From positions 1 through 54,542 of the forward strand of contig NZDH01000004.1 in the NCBI GenBank assembly GCA_002688775.1: DNA of 54,542 nucleotides, in the 5' to 3' direction. A program made the translations under genes and the position numbers. The stretch is from Candidatus Woesearchaeota archaeon (GTDB lineage: Archaea > Nanobdellota > Nanobdellia > Woesearchaeales > GW2011-AR4). Positions 39,819-47,221 of this stretch are shown one piece after another; positions within the stretch are counted from its first letter, which is position 1; each line of letters begins with the position of its first letter. Below the pieces are notes generated by a model. That model was not told the origin of the DNA, searched no databases, and saw nothing but the letters and a program-made list of their open reading frames with translations.

Positions 39819-41543
39819 TTACTTTGAATATTTTAATGCATCTCTCACAAAACCATAAAATAAGGGTGATGGGTTACCTAAACGTGACTTAAATTCAGGG
39901 TGCCCCTGAGTTCCTCGAAAGCTTTGTCCTGGAAGTTCTATGTATTCCATAAGTGGGGTATGGTCTGCTCTCATGTAATATCCTGAAAATATCAGACCGT
40001 TTTTCTCCAATAAATCAACATAATCTGGATTTACTTCGTATCTGTGCCTGTGGCGTTCTAAAACGATTTTTTTGTTTTTTTCTAAAATCCCGATTCTAAA
40101 GGCTTGTTTTTTGTCTTTCATCAATTCATTCAATTTTTTTGTATCTTCTTTCAATCTTCCAGTGTCTTGATATAATTTTAAAACCTGGCTCTTGTCTTTC
40201 ATTATTGCAGCATAAGCACCTAGACGCATCGTACCGCCGTACATGCTTTTTTCAAGAATCTTTCTTTGTGTTGGCTGGACATCTATTATGGGAACTTTTG
40301 TTTTTGGAGCTATCTCAGTTGTGTGTGCATCTTTTAGATTGCAGACATTTCTTGCAAATTCAATTGCTGCCATCTGAAGACCATAACATAATCCAAGATA
40401 TGGAATTTTATTTATTCTTGCATAATTAATAGCTGTAATTTTTCCTTCAACACCAGAACCGCCAAAGCCGCCCGGAACAATAACACCATCATAATTTTTC
40501 AATTCAGCCACTGATTTTTTATTGTCTTCGAATTTCTTTGAATCAAGCCAGTTTATCTCAACGCCTGTGTTTAAGGAAGCGCCTGCATGCAGCAGCGCCT
40601 GGTTGATTGAGATGTAAGAATCCGCTAAGTTGTAATCACCAATGTCAATATATTTACCAACAATTGCAATTTTGACGGTTTTCTTAGGATTCAGGATATT
40701 TTCCACAAGTTTTTTCCATTCTGACCATTGGGGTGACTTTTTAGACTTCATTTTAAACTCTTTCAGTATCTTTTCCCCAAATCTTTCCTTTTCCAGATCA
40801 AGAGGAATCTGGTAAACACTCTCTATGTCCGGCTCGGAAATTACGTGCTCTGAGATTATATTTGCATATGTCTCTATTTTCTTTTTCCTTACTGAGTCCA
40901 ATGGCCTTTTTGCCCTGCATATTATGAAATCCGGAAAGATCCCTGATTCGCTGAGCAATCTTATCGCCTGCTGTGTCGGCTTTGTTTTCATCTCCTCAAT
41001 ATGGCTGGGAATCGGCAGATAAGTGACAAGAACATAAGACAGATTTTCAGTTCCGATATCCCTTTCAAGGCTTTTCAACGCAAACAGGAATGGGATGTTT
41101 TCATAATCCCCGATTGTTCCGCCGACTTCAACCAAAACAAAATCATTATGATCGCTGGCTTCTTTTATTCTCTTTTTTATTTCGTCTGGAATATGAGGTA
41201 TGAACTGGACAGTCTGCCCAAGATATTCGCCTTGTCTTTCCCTGTCGATGACTGTCTTGTAGACTTGGCCAGTTGTTATATTGTTTCTTTTTGGAATCTC
41301 CAAATTCAGAAATCTTTCATAAGTTCCAAGATCCTGGTCAATCTCGCCGCCATCATCTGTGACCCAGACTTCACCATGCTCTGTCGGCCTTAGAGTTCCT
41401 GCATCATAGTTGAGATATGGGTCAATCTTTATTGCAGTCACTGTGTAGCCATGTTCCTGCAGGATCTTTCCTATCGATGCTGTTGTAACTCCTTTTCCAA
41501 CACCGCTCATCACTCCGCCAGCTACAACAATGAATTTAGTCAT
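39819..41543 (-). CDS. pyrG: CTP synthase
   Basis: Converts UTP to CTP using ATP and glutamine. The N-terminal synthetase domain has FIVVAGGVMSGVGKGVTTASIG and KIDPYLNYDAGTLRPTEHGEVWVTDDGGEIDQDLGTYERF. The C-terminal class I glutamine amidotransferase domain has VPGGFGGSGVEGK, the nucleophile in IPYLGLCYGLQMA, and the His-Glu pair in GTQGHPEFKSR. The 574-residue form starting at the ATG at 41543 is preferred: GGGTGA lies about 9 nt upstream and the conserved N-terminus begins at once. The ORF-track GTG at 41555 is four codons earlier. Confidence 0.96.
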   Translation of the reverse strand: MTKFIVVAGGVMSGVGKGVTTASIGKILQEHGYTVTAIKIDPYLNYDAGTLRPTEHGEVWVTDDGGEIDQDLGTYERFLNLEIPKRNNITTGQVYKTVIDRERQGEYLGQTVQFIPHIPDEIKKRIKEASDHNDFVLVEVGGTIGDYENIPFLFALKSLERDIGTENLSYVLVTYLPIPSHIEEMKTKPTQQAIRLLSESGIFPDFIICRAKRPLDSVRKKKIETYANIISEHVISEPDIESVYQIPLDLEKERFGEKILKEFKMKSKKSPQWSEWKKLVENILNPKKTVKIAIVGKYIDIGDYNLADSYISINQALLHAGASLNTGVEINWLDSKKFEDNKKSVAELKNYDGVIVPGGFGGSGVEGKITAINYARINKIPYLGLCYGLQMAAIEFARNVCNLKDAHTTEIAPKTKVPIIDVQPTQRKILEKSMYGGTMRLGAYAAIMKDKSQVLKLYQDTGRLKEDTKKLNELMKDKKQAFRIGILEKNKKIVLERHRHRYEVNPDYVDLLEKNGLIFSGYYMRADHTPLMEYIELPGQSFRGTQGHPEFKSRLGNPSPLFYGFVRDALKYSK

Positions 41544-41588
41544 AGAAGTTTTCACCCATAATCATTTTTGGTTTTAGAATTAATTTAA

Positions 41589-41658
41589 CCCGTTCGCTTC
41601 GCTCACAGTATTTAGTGCTCGTCCTCGCTTCTCTGCCATATCGCTCGGGCTCGCCTAT
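41589..41658. repeat. GC-rich intergenic repeat, copy 1
   Basis: CCCGTTCGCTTCGCTCACAG... to TCGCCTAT. It matches 43393-43470 at most positions (CCGTTCGC, GCTCACA-TAT-TAGTGCTC, TCTCGCTT-T-TGCCAT, GCGCTCG, TCGCCTAT) and is far more G+C-rich than the flanks. It lies in the leader of pyrG, inside a 67-codon frame (41536-41739) that I regard as doubtful. Confidence 0.75.
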
Positions 41659-41802
41659 ACATAACATTACTTTAGAAAACAAATAAGAGAGAAATGTGTC
41701 TTTGAATAATCTAGAATTTGAAAAATTACCTAGTTGCATTATTTGGAAATGAAACAGGTTTTATTTATAGTTTATGGTTTGGTGAGTAAAGTTATATTGT
41801 TT

Positions 41803-41816
41803 TCAATATTGAAAGG
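41803..41816. promoter_or_regulatory. palindrome TTTCAATATTGAAA between pyrG and the rhomboid gene
   Basis: Exact copy of the 14-bp palindrome also found at 17628 and 52558. On the minus strand it lies about 30 nt upstream of a TATA box (CTATAAATAAAA, about 41760-41772) facing pyrG; on the plus strand the rhomboid start is 76 nt away. The minus-strand spacing looks the better fit, so pyrG (or its leader) is the likely target. Confidence 0.5.
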
Positions 41817-41891
41817 AAAATGTCAAAAATCAAGTGTTTAGGTAAAATGTTAAAACAAAGATTAAAATACAACTAATTAATTACAAAGACT

Positions 41892-42539
41892 ATGGAAGTT
41901 TTTGGTTATAAAATAAGGACAGTTGTAATGCCAATAATAGTCATTAATCTTATTGTGTTCCTTCTTCAATTGACTTTAGGAAGTGCATTCACTAATTCGT
42001 TTATCTTGATTTCAGAAGATATTTTTACAAGACCTTGGATTTTGGTTACATCCATGTTTTTGCATTCAACTTTCGGATTCAGCCATATATTATTCAATAT
42101 GTATGCCCTGTTCCTTTTCGGACCACTGCTTGAACAGAGGATTGGCGCTAAAAGATTTCTATTCCTTTATCTAGGGTCAGGATTTGTAGCTGCATTTTTA
42201 TCAAGCTTTTTTTATGCACGTGCTTTAGGTGCAAGCGGAGCTATTATGGGGATGATTGGAGCTATGATAATCTTACTGCCGCATCTTAGATTGTTATTAT
42301 TTTTTGTAATTCCAATGCCGCTTTGGATGGCAGGGATTGCATGGGCTTTGATTGATTTGTTTGGAGTGTTTTTCCCTTCTGGTGTGGGCAATATAGCGCA
42401 TTTGGTCGGTATGGGCATTGGCTTGTTGTATGGATTTTACCTTAAGAAAGAAAAAAAGAACTTTGACAGGAAATTCCATTCCAAAAAGCATCTTGGGAAG
42501 GATGACATAGAAGAATACCTGAATACAGGAAGGATATAG
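41892..42539 (+). CDS. rhomboid family intramembrane serine protease
   Basis: A 215-residue six-span protein. Family motifs run in order: HSTFGFSHILFNMYALFLFGPLLEQRIGAKRFLFLYLGSG (His and Asn of the HxxxN region), the catalytic Ser in ALGASGAIMGMIGA, and the catalytic His in GNIAHLVGMGIGLLYGF. It cleaves membrane-protein substrates within the bilayer. A charged cytoplasmic tail (KKEKKNFDRKFHSKKHLGKDDIEEYL) follows the last span. Confidence 0.94.
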   Translation: MEVFGYKIRTVVMPIIVINLIVFLLQLTLGSAFTNSFILISEDIFTRPWILVTSMFLHSTFGFSHILFNMYALFLFGPLLEQRIGAKRFLFLYLGSGFVAAFLSSFFYARALGASGAIMGMIGAMIILLPHLRLLLFFVIPMPLWMAGIAWALIDLFGVFFPSGVGNIAHLVGMGIGLLYGFYLKKEKKNFDRKFHSKKHLGKDDIEEYLNTGRI

Positions 42540-42584
42540 TAATATTCCATAAAATATTTAAATGGAATTGGATTAGCAAATCAA

Positions 42585-43343
42585 ATGGGAAAAGAAAATT
42601 ATTTGACAACAATTCTTGTCGTAGGTTTGGTCATTGTAGCTATAGTTCTTGCATCAAGTTCAAATACAAGTGTCAGTAGTCAGGAAGAAAAGAGCAAAGT
42701 AAGCGTTTCAGGAAGCTCTTCGGTGACTGTTGACCCTAACAAGGCAGAAGTCTATGTCAATATCCTGACTCTTGAAAAAACAGCCGAGCAGGCCAGGGAC
42801 GAAAACAGCCAGATTTCCAGTGATGTTACCAAAGCGTTAAAGAAGGAAGGTGTGAAAGACAAGGACATCGAGACATCCAGGTTCACAATATCCCCGAGAT
42901 ATGAATATGAAGATGTCATTGAAAGCGGCTTAAGGAGATCAAAACAAATACTTGTTGGGTATGAAGTCAGCAATGTTTTGAAAGTAACAACTCAGGATTT
43001 AGAAAAAGTCGGAAATTTAATCGATGCTGCAGTTGACAATGGCGCAAATGATATTGAAAGAGTTTCATTCGGATTGACAGATGACAAGGAGAAAGAAGTA
43101 AAGCAGCAGGCCATGATCCTTGCCTCAAATGACGCAAAAGAAAAAGCTGTTGCATTGACAGCAAACTTAGGAGTAAGACTGGTCAAGCCGCTTTCGATTT
43201 CAGAATCAAATTTCTTTTACCAGCCATATGAGATTTCTGTAAGAAGCGCTTTCTTAGAGAATGCTGTTGCTGAAGATACTGTCATAAACCCGCAAAAGCT
43301 TGATGTTTCAGCTTCGGTCAGCCTGGTTTATGAGATAAGATGA
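42585..43343 (+). CDS. SIMPL (DUF541) domain protein, exported or anchored
   Basis: A 252-residue protein with an N-terminal hydrophobic signal/anchor (LTTILVVGLVIVAIVLAS) and a SIMPL domain: KVSVSGSSSVTVDPNKAEVYVNILTLEKTAEQARDENSQ at the start, YEVSNVLKVTTQDLEKVGNLIDAAVDNGANDIERVSFGLTD in the middle, and the closing AKEKAVALTANLGVRL. Family members (BP26/OMP28-like) form oligomeric channels or ring assemblies outside the cytoplasm; the role in archaea is unknown. A TATA box (AAATATTTAAATGG, about 42551-42564) precedes the start. Confidence 0.92.
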   Translation: MGKENYLTTILVVGLVIVAIVLASSSNTSVSSQEEKSKVSVSGSSSVTVDPNKAEVYVNILTLEKTAEQARDENSQISSDVTKALKKEGVKDKDIETSRFTISPRYEYEDVIESGLRRSKQILVGYEVSNVLKVTTQDLEKVGNLIDAAVDNGANDIERVSFGLTDDKEKEVKQQAMILASNDAKEKAVALTANLGVRLVKPLSISESNFFYQPYEISVRSAFLENAVAEDTVINPQKLDVSASVSLVYEIR

Positions 43344-43392
43344 CAGATTTAGTAATATGAAGTTAATATTTTATTTTCTTTAATTTTTTCAA

Positions 43393-43470
43393 TCCGTTCG
43401 CAGCTTAGCTGCTCACAATATCTAGTGCTCAGGTCTCGCTTTGTTGCCATTGCGCTCGACCTTCGCCTAT
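43393..43470. repeat. GC-rich intergenic repeat, copy 2
   Basis: Partner of the element at 41589-41658, with eight extra bases after CCGTTCGC. It lies between the SIMPL gene and the 43543 gene and contains no frame worth calling. A looser relative (GAGTGAAACGAGTAACGG) may lie at about 50900. Confidence 0.72.
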
Positions 43471-43542
43471 CTATTCAATAATTATTCAATCAATTAGCTG
43501 ATTTTCGACACATTAATATATTTTTATAATATTCTAAACAAT

Positions 43543-43899
43543 ATGACAGACTTAGTAGCTTGCTTATCATCCAATGAAAAGATATGGCCTTTTATTGAGA
43601 AACTAGTCAATGAGCAAGACTGGAAAAAAGTATTTCTTGTTACCAGCGAATTCGGGAAAAATAATTTTAAATGCAAAAAAGAGATTGATTTTATCGTGAT
43701 TGACACAGGCAAACCTGTTTCTGAATTGGTTGAGAGCGTAAGGAAAAATCTTAATGGAAAAATAACTGATCTTGAAGTTGCATTGAATCTGGTTTCCGGC
43801 TCTGGGAAAGAGCATATGGCCATCTTGTCGGCATTGCTGAAGTTAGGAGTCGGAATAAGATTAATGGCTGTGACTAAAGAAGGAGTTATGGAATTATAA
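43543..43899 (+). CDS. small Rossmann-like protein, possibly a stand-alone CARF-like domain
   Basis: A 118-residue protein. The N-terminal strand DLVACLSSNEKIWPFIEKLV, the strand KKVFLVTSEFG, and especially the late motif LNLVSGSGKEHMAILSALLKLGVGIRLMAV recall CARF domains, where a (N/D)xTGGT/S-K-xM motif near the end binds cyclic oligoadenylate. The fold order strand-helix-strand-helix and the length of one CARF domain agree. No effector domain is fused, and no CRISPR array or cas gene is seen in the window, so a ring-nuclease, a sensor or an unrelated Rossmann protein are all possible. The similarity was judged by eye only. Confidence 0.75.
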   Translation: MTDLVACLSSNEKIWPFIEKLVNEQDWKKVFLVTSEFGKNNFKCKKEIDFIVIDTGKPVSELVESVRKNLNGKITDLEVALNLVSGSGKEHMAILSALLKLGVGIRLMAVTKEGVMEL

Positions 43900-43901
43900 A
43901 T

Positions 43902-44495
43902 TTAATTAATCTTCTCACTCAAATAAACAGAATATCCTGATTTCTTTGCTATGACTTTAACATTTCCGAAAACTTCCTGCATTTTCCCGCTCAATGATTT
44001 TCCGCCTTTGTTATGGCGGGCAACCAACTGCAGATTTCCATCTGTTTTCAAATGATCTTTAGATTGTTCTATCAGTGCAAAGCAAATTTCCTTTCCTGCA
44101 GTCTGGGGTGGGTTTGCTAAAATTACATCAAAGTCATCTTGTTTTATCGGTTCATACAGATTTCCCTGGAATATGCTGGCTTTTATATTGCTTAATTTAA
44201 TATTTTTTTTAGATAACATTACAGCCCTTTGATTTACGTCACTCATTATTACGTGTGCACTGAATAATTTTGCTGCTGCAATTCCAAGAATGCCTATTCC
44301 GCAGCCAATATCCAAAACATCTGAATCTTTATCAATGATCATATTTTCTGCTAATATCAAAGTTCCTTTGTCAATTTTATTTTTCGAGAACACTCCTGAA
44401 GAAGTGTAGAATTCAAAATTAATCCCTTTAATCCTATGATTAATCTTTTTAAGCTTCAATGAAGATTTTTGTTTTTCAGAATAATAGTGTTCCAT
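43902..44495 (-). CDS. RsmC-like class I SAM methyltransferase
   Basis: A 197-residue single-domain methyltransferase. FYTSSGVFSKNKIDKGTLILAENM is the usual lead-in of the MTS domain, followed by the SAM loop VLDIGCGIGILGIAAAKLF, the acidic strand IMSDVNQRAVMLSKKNI, and the catalytic LANPPQTAGKE. This is the pattern of RsmC/RlmG (guanine-N2, rRNA) enzymes and their archaeal relatives. Target RNA position unknown. It converges with the CARF-like gene with two bases between stops. Confidence 0.9.
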   Translation of the reverse strand: MEHYYSEKQKSSLKLKKINHRIKGINFEFYTSSGVFSKNKIDKGTLILAENMIIDKDSDVLDIGCGIGILGIAAAKLFSAHVIMSDVNQRAVMLSKKNIKLSNIKASIFQGNLYEPIKQDDFDVILANPPQTAGKEICFALIEQSKDHLKTDGNLQLVARHNKGGKSLSGKMQEVFGNVKVIAKKSGYSVYLSEKIN

Positions 44496-44498
44496 TTC

Positions 44499-45329
44499 TT
44501 ATACTTCTTCCTGCCCCATGATAGTGTATAGGTTGTACAAAATCCTGTCAACGCCCTTGACTAAGTCAAAACCACTTCCTTCTACAACAATGCAATTGTT
44601 GTTATAGTAAGTCCTGAACCTGGCTGATTCTTTTACATAAAGAACAAGCTTGTCTGTATCATCGCAGGTTACAATTGGTCTTGTCAAGCAAGGCAGTGTT
44701 TCATTCCTGTCACATGCTGCAATTGGCTTTTTTAAAAAGACTTTTGACATATGGGTTCCAAAATCCGCAACTGCCAGCGATACATACGATAATTCATCCC
44801 CAACAGGGTTGAAAGTTACATAAAACTCGCCTTGTTCATCAAAAAACCCATCATCCAGATTGCCTTCTATCACTATATCTTCCAGGTCTGCAGGAGAATA
44901 ACGCAAAGCCAAGTTGAATATCTTTGTTCCGCCTGGTGAATTCAGTTGTGTGTACCATAAATCATCAAGGGTTACAAAGCTGTAAACCCCTTTATAGACA
45001 TAACCTTGTGATGCCTTGAGTTTTCCTTTAAGATTCAAGATATGCAAATCCTCAAGAGTTTGCGGCTCTTCCTTGTTGAAAAAAACATTATAAGAAAGAA
45101 TAGCTATCAATACTAATGCAATCACTATTATGCTGATGACCAAAGTCTTATCTGATGATTTTTTTGGCTCTTCCTCTTTTGGCTCGGATTTGTTCATTTC
45201 TTCCACTTTTTTGTCAAATTCTTTTATATCTGAGTCTAATCCTTTCTTGGCTTTTTCAAACTCGTCTTCCTTTATAACCCCTGATTCAAGGCTTTCTTTC
45301 AAAACACTAAGCTTTTTTCTTGGATCCAT
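44499..45329 (-). CDS. membrane-anchored protein of a tandem paralogous pair (longer member)
   Basis: A 276-residue protein. The N-terminal 60 residues are cytoplasmic and charged, starting LSVLKESLESGVIKEDEFEKAKKGLD, which resembles a SHOCT-type helical hairpin. One span (TLVISIIVIALVLIAILSYNVFF) follows, then an extracytoplasmic beta-rich domain. The C-terminal part (RPIVTCDDTDKLVLYVKES...NNCIVVEGSGFDLVKGVDRILYNLYTIMG) is clearly similar to that of the upstream neighbour. Cysteines pair up in that region. Function unknown; its ATG shares one base with the upstream stop (TAATG). Confidence 0.8.
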   Translation of the reverse strand: MDPRKKLSVLKESLESGVIKEDEFEKAKKGLDSDIKEFDKKVEEMNKSEPKEEEPKKSSDKTLVISIIVIALVLIAILSYNVFFNKEEPQTLEDLHILNLKGKLKASQGYVYKGVYSFVTLDDLWYTQLNSPGGTKIFNLALRYSPADLEDIVIEGNLDDGFFDEQGEFYVTFNPVGDELSYVSLAVADFGTHMSKVFLKKPIAACDRNETLPCLTRPIVTCDDTDKLVLYVKESARFRTYYNNNCIVVEGSGFDLVKGVDRILYNLYTIMGQEEV

Positions 45330-45907
45330 TATTTTATCACGCCTAATATTCCGTATAACAATCTGTCTTTTAGTCTGATGAAATCTGCATTTGTTGAGGC
45401 TTCTGCAATCACGCAGCTGCCTTCAAGATGAATATTGGTCGTATTTCCATACTTAAAATACACAACAGGGACGTTTGAAGTTGCATCATCGCATGTAATG
45501 ATCGGCATATTGAAAGTATTATTTGCTGTAAACCCCTGCCTTAAAAAAATATTGTAGCTATTCAATGTCAAACCCATTTGATAGTGCGCAAGTGCAATAG
45601 GCTCCCTAAATGAGCTGTTAAAATCATATGTAGCATCTATTTCAAACTTGTTTTGCAGTAAACTGGAAAAATCATCAAATGCAAATATGCCTTCAACATC
45701 AGTTGGCAGGAAACTGAAAGCGGCATTTACCCCGTTAATTTGAGCAACCCATACGTTGCCATTAGTCCTGAAGGTTAGGTCATTGTATTTGACTTTGTTT
45801 GAAGTTGGTGAAAAACCAAAGAACACAAAACTGGAGGTCAGACCCACCATTATAAATATCAGAAACATTATTGTTCCCCACTTCTTTTTTTCTTTCTTTT
45901 CCCTCAT
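45329..45907 (-). CDS. membrane-anchored protein of a tandem paralogous pair (shorter member)
   Basis: A 192-residue protein with a short basic head, one span (TIMFLIFIMVGLTSSFVFFGF), and an extracytoplasmic domain. The C-terminus MPIITCDDATSNVPVVYFKYGN...EGSCVIAEASTNADFIRLKDRLLYGILG matches the longer member over the CDD motif, a Cys about 25 residues later, and the DR-LY ending. It lacks the charged N-terminal hairpin. First gene of a two- or three-gene operon ending in the RsmC-like gene. Confidence 0.8.
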   Translation of the reverse strand: MREKKEKKKWGTIMFLIFIMVGLTSSFVFFGFSPTSNKVKYNDLTFRTNGNVWVAQINGVNAAFSFLPTDVEGIFAFDDFSSLLQNKFEIDATYDFNSSFREPIALAHYQMGLTLNSYNIFLRQGFTANNTFNMPIITCDDATSNVPVVYFKYGNTTNIHLEGSCVIAEASTNADFIRLKDRLLYGILGVIK

Positions 45908-45995
45908 TGGAATTGCGAATAAAGGTAGTTATTTAAAAGTTTCTAACTATGCGTTCAATAGAATTTTCCAAAACATTTATATAGTACTTTTACTT

Positions 45996-46015
45996 CTTTT
46001 AATATATACTAAAAG
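45996..46015. promoter_or_regulatory. inverted repeat over the TATA box of the exporter operon
   Basis: CTTTTA and TAAAAG flank the TATA element AATATATAC, so a dimeric regulator bound here would occlude TBP. The ATG of the wHTH regulator is about 30 nt downstream. This is the expected layout for autoregulation by that first gene. Confidence 0.5.
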
Positions 46016-46042
46016 TTATAAAAATGTTAAAAATCGACAAAT

Positions 46043-46519
46043 ATGAGCGAAATCAACAAGAAATTCATAGAGCTGTATAAGGAGATCGACCGAGGCCGAG
46101 GCTTAGATGAGTCGTTGGCAGTGATATTTGCCAGAATCTATATAGAACCAGGTGAAGTTGCTATGGAGGACATTGCAAAGGAAACAGGGTATAGCCTTGC
46201 TTCCATAAGCAACAAGGTAAAGTTCATCTCAAGTTTTTGGCCCATAAAAAGGATAAGAAAACCAGGTTCAAACAAGATATTCCTGCATATGGACAAGGAC
46301 ATCATAAATATGTGGAGGGACACAATAGTCACAAAGGAGGAATATGTGTTTAAAGTTGTGAAAGAAAAGATGCCCCCTATGATAAAAGAGTTCAAGGATA
46401 AATCCAAATCTGGCAAAGACAAAAAGAAACTGGAGATACTTAAAAACTATTATGATCAGATATTGAAAGTTGAGCTTGTCTTGAAAGATATGGTCAAGGC
46501 TATTGATAAGATTGGATGA
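46043..46519 (+). CDS. GbsR/MarR-like winged-helix regulator of the exporter operon
   Basis: A 158-residue regulator. The winged helix covers about residues 20-85: LDESLAVIFARIYIEPGEVAMEDIAKETGYSLASISNKVKFISSFWPIKRIRKPGSNKIFLHMD, with the recognition helix at SLASISNKVKFI. The C-terminal half is a helical dimerisation region (KEEYVFKVVKEKMPPMIKEF...). This is the GbsR arrangement. It starts the operon that runs through the ABC ATPase and two permeases, four bases before the ATPase ATG, and an inverted repeat covers its own TATA box. Confidence 0.88.
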   Translation: MSEINKKFIELYKEIDRGRGLDESLAVIFARIYIEPGEVAMEDIAKETGYSLASISNKVKFISSFWPIKRIRKPGSNKIFLHMDKDIINMWRDTIVTKEEYVFKVVKEKMPPMIKEFKDKSKSGKDKKKLEILKNYYDQILKVELVLKDMVKAIDKIG

Positions 46520-46523
46520 TAAA

Positions 46524-47216
46524 ATGAGTAGAACAAAAAAAAGCATAATAAAACTTGAAAACGTCTGGAAAATCTACAAGATGGGAAATGTAAATGTCAA
46601 TGCGCTTCAAGGATTAAGCCTTGACGTGAAGGAAGGCGAATTTTTGGCTATTATGGGTCCATCTGGATCTGGGAAATCAACTGCTGTTAATATGATTGGA
46701 TCCTTGGATATTCCGACTAGGGGCAAAATATTTCTTGACAATCATGACATTTCAAAGCTTTCAGAATCTGATTTAGCGCAAATCAGAGGCAAAAAAATAG
46801 GATTTATATTCCAGCAATTTAATTTGATCAATACTTTAACTGCCCTTGAAAATGTTGCTTTGCCAATGATGTTTCAAGATGTTGATCGAGAAAAAAGACT
46901 GGAGACTGGAAAAAGGCTTTTGCAGATGGTTGAATTAGGCGATAGAATGGACCATAAGCCAACTGAGTTGAGCGGCGGCCAGCAGCAAAGAGTTGCTATC
47001 GCGAGAAGCCTTGCCAACGATCCTGAAGTAGTTTTAGCTGATGAGTTAACCGGCAACCTTGATTCAAAAACCGGCCAAACTGTCATAAAATTTTTGAAGA
47101 AACTGCATGAAAAGGGCAAAACTATTATACTGGTTACCCATGATTTAAATGTTGCAAAACACGCTGATAGATTTGAATTACTAAAAGACGGTAAAATAAT
47201 CAAACATAGAAGGTGA
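46524..47216 (+). CDS. MacB/LolD-type ABC transporter ATPase
   Basis: A 230-residue ATPase: Walker A MGPSGSGKSTAVNMIGSL, Q-loop FIFQQFNLINTLTALENVALPM, signature LSGGQQQRVAIARSLAN, Walker B EVVLADELTGNLDSKTG (with Leu in place of the usual Pro after DE), and the switch His in ILVTHDLNVAKHA. The DE-L-TGNLD variant is still catalytically sound. I use the ATG at 46524 after GGATGAT; the ORF-track start at 46503 lies in the regulator gene. It should power the two MacB-like permeases encoded downstream. Confidence 0.95.
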   Translation: MSRTKKSIIKLENVWKIYKMGNVNVNALQGLSLDVKEGEFLAIMGPSGSGKSTAVNMIGSLDIPTRGKIFLDNHDISKLSESDLAQIRGKKIGFIFQQFNLINTLTALENVALPMMFQDVDREKRLETGKRLLQMVELGDRMDHKPTELSGGQQQRVAIARSLANDPEVVLADELTGNLDSKTGQTVIKFLKKLHEKGKTIILVTHDLNVAKHADRFELLKDGKIIKHRR

Positions 47217-47221
47217 CAAAA

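Noticed and set aside
41536-41739. 67-residue minus-strand ORF upstream of pyrG
   Set aside because: Much of it is translation of the GC-rich intergenic repeat; no recognisable fold. Kept only as a possible leader, not as a gene.
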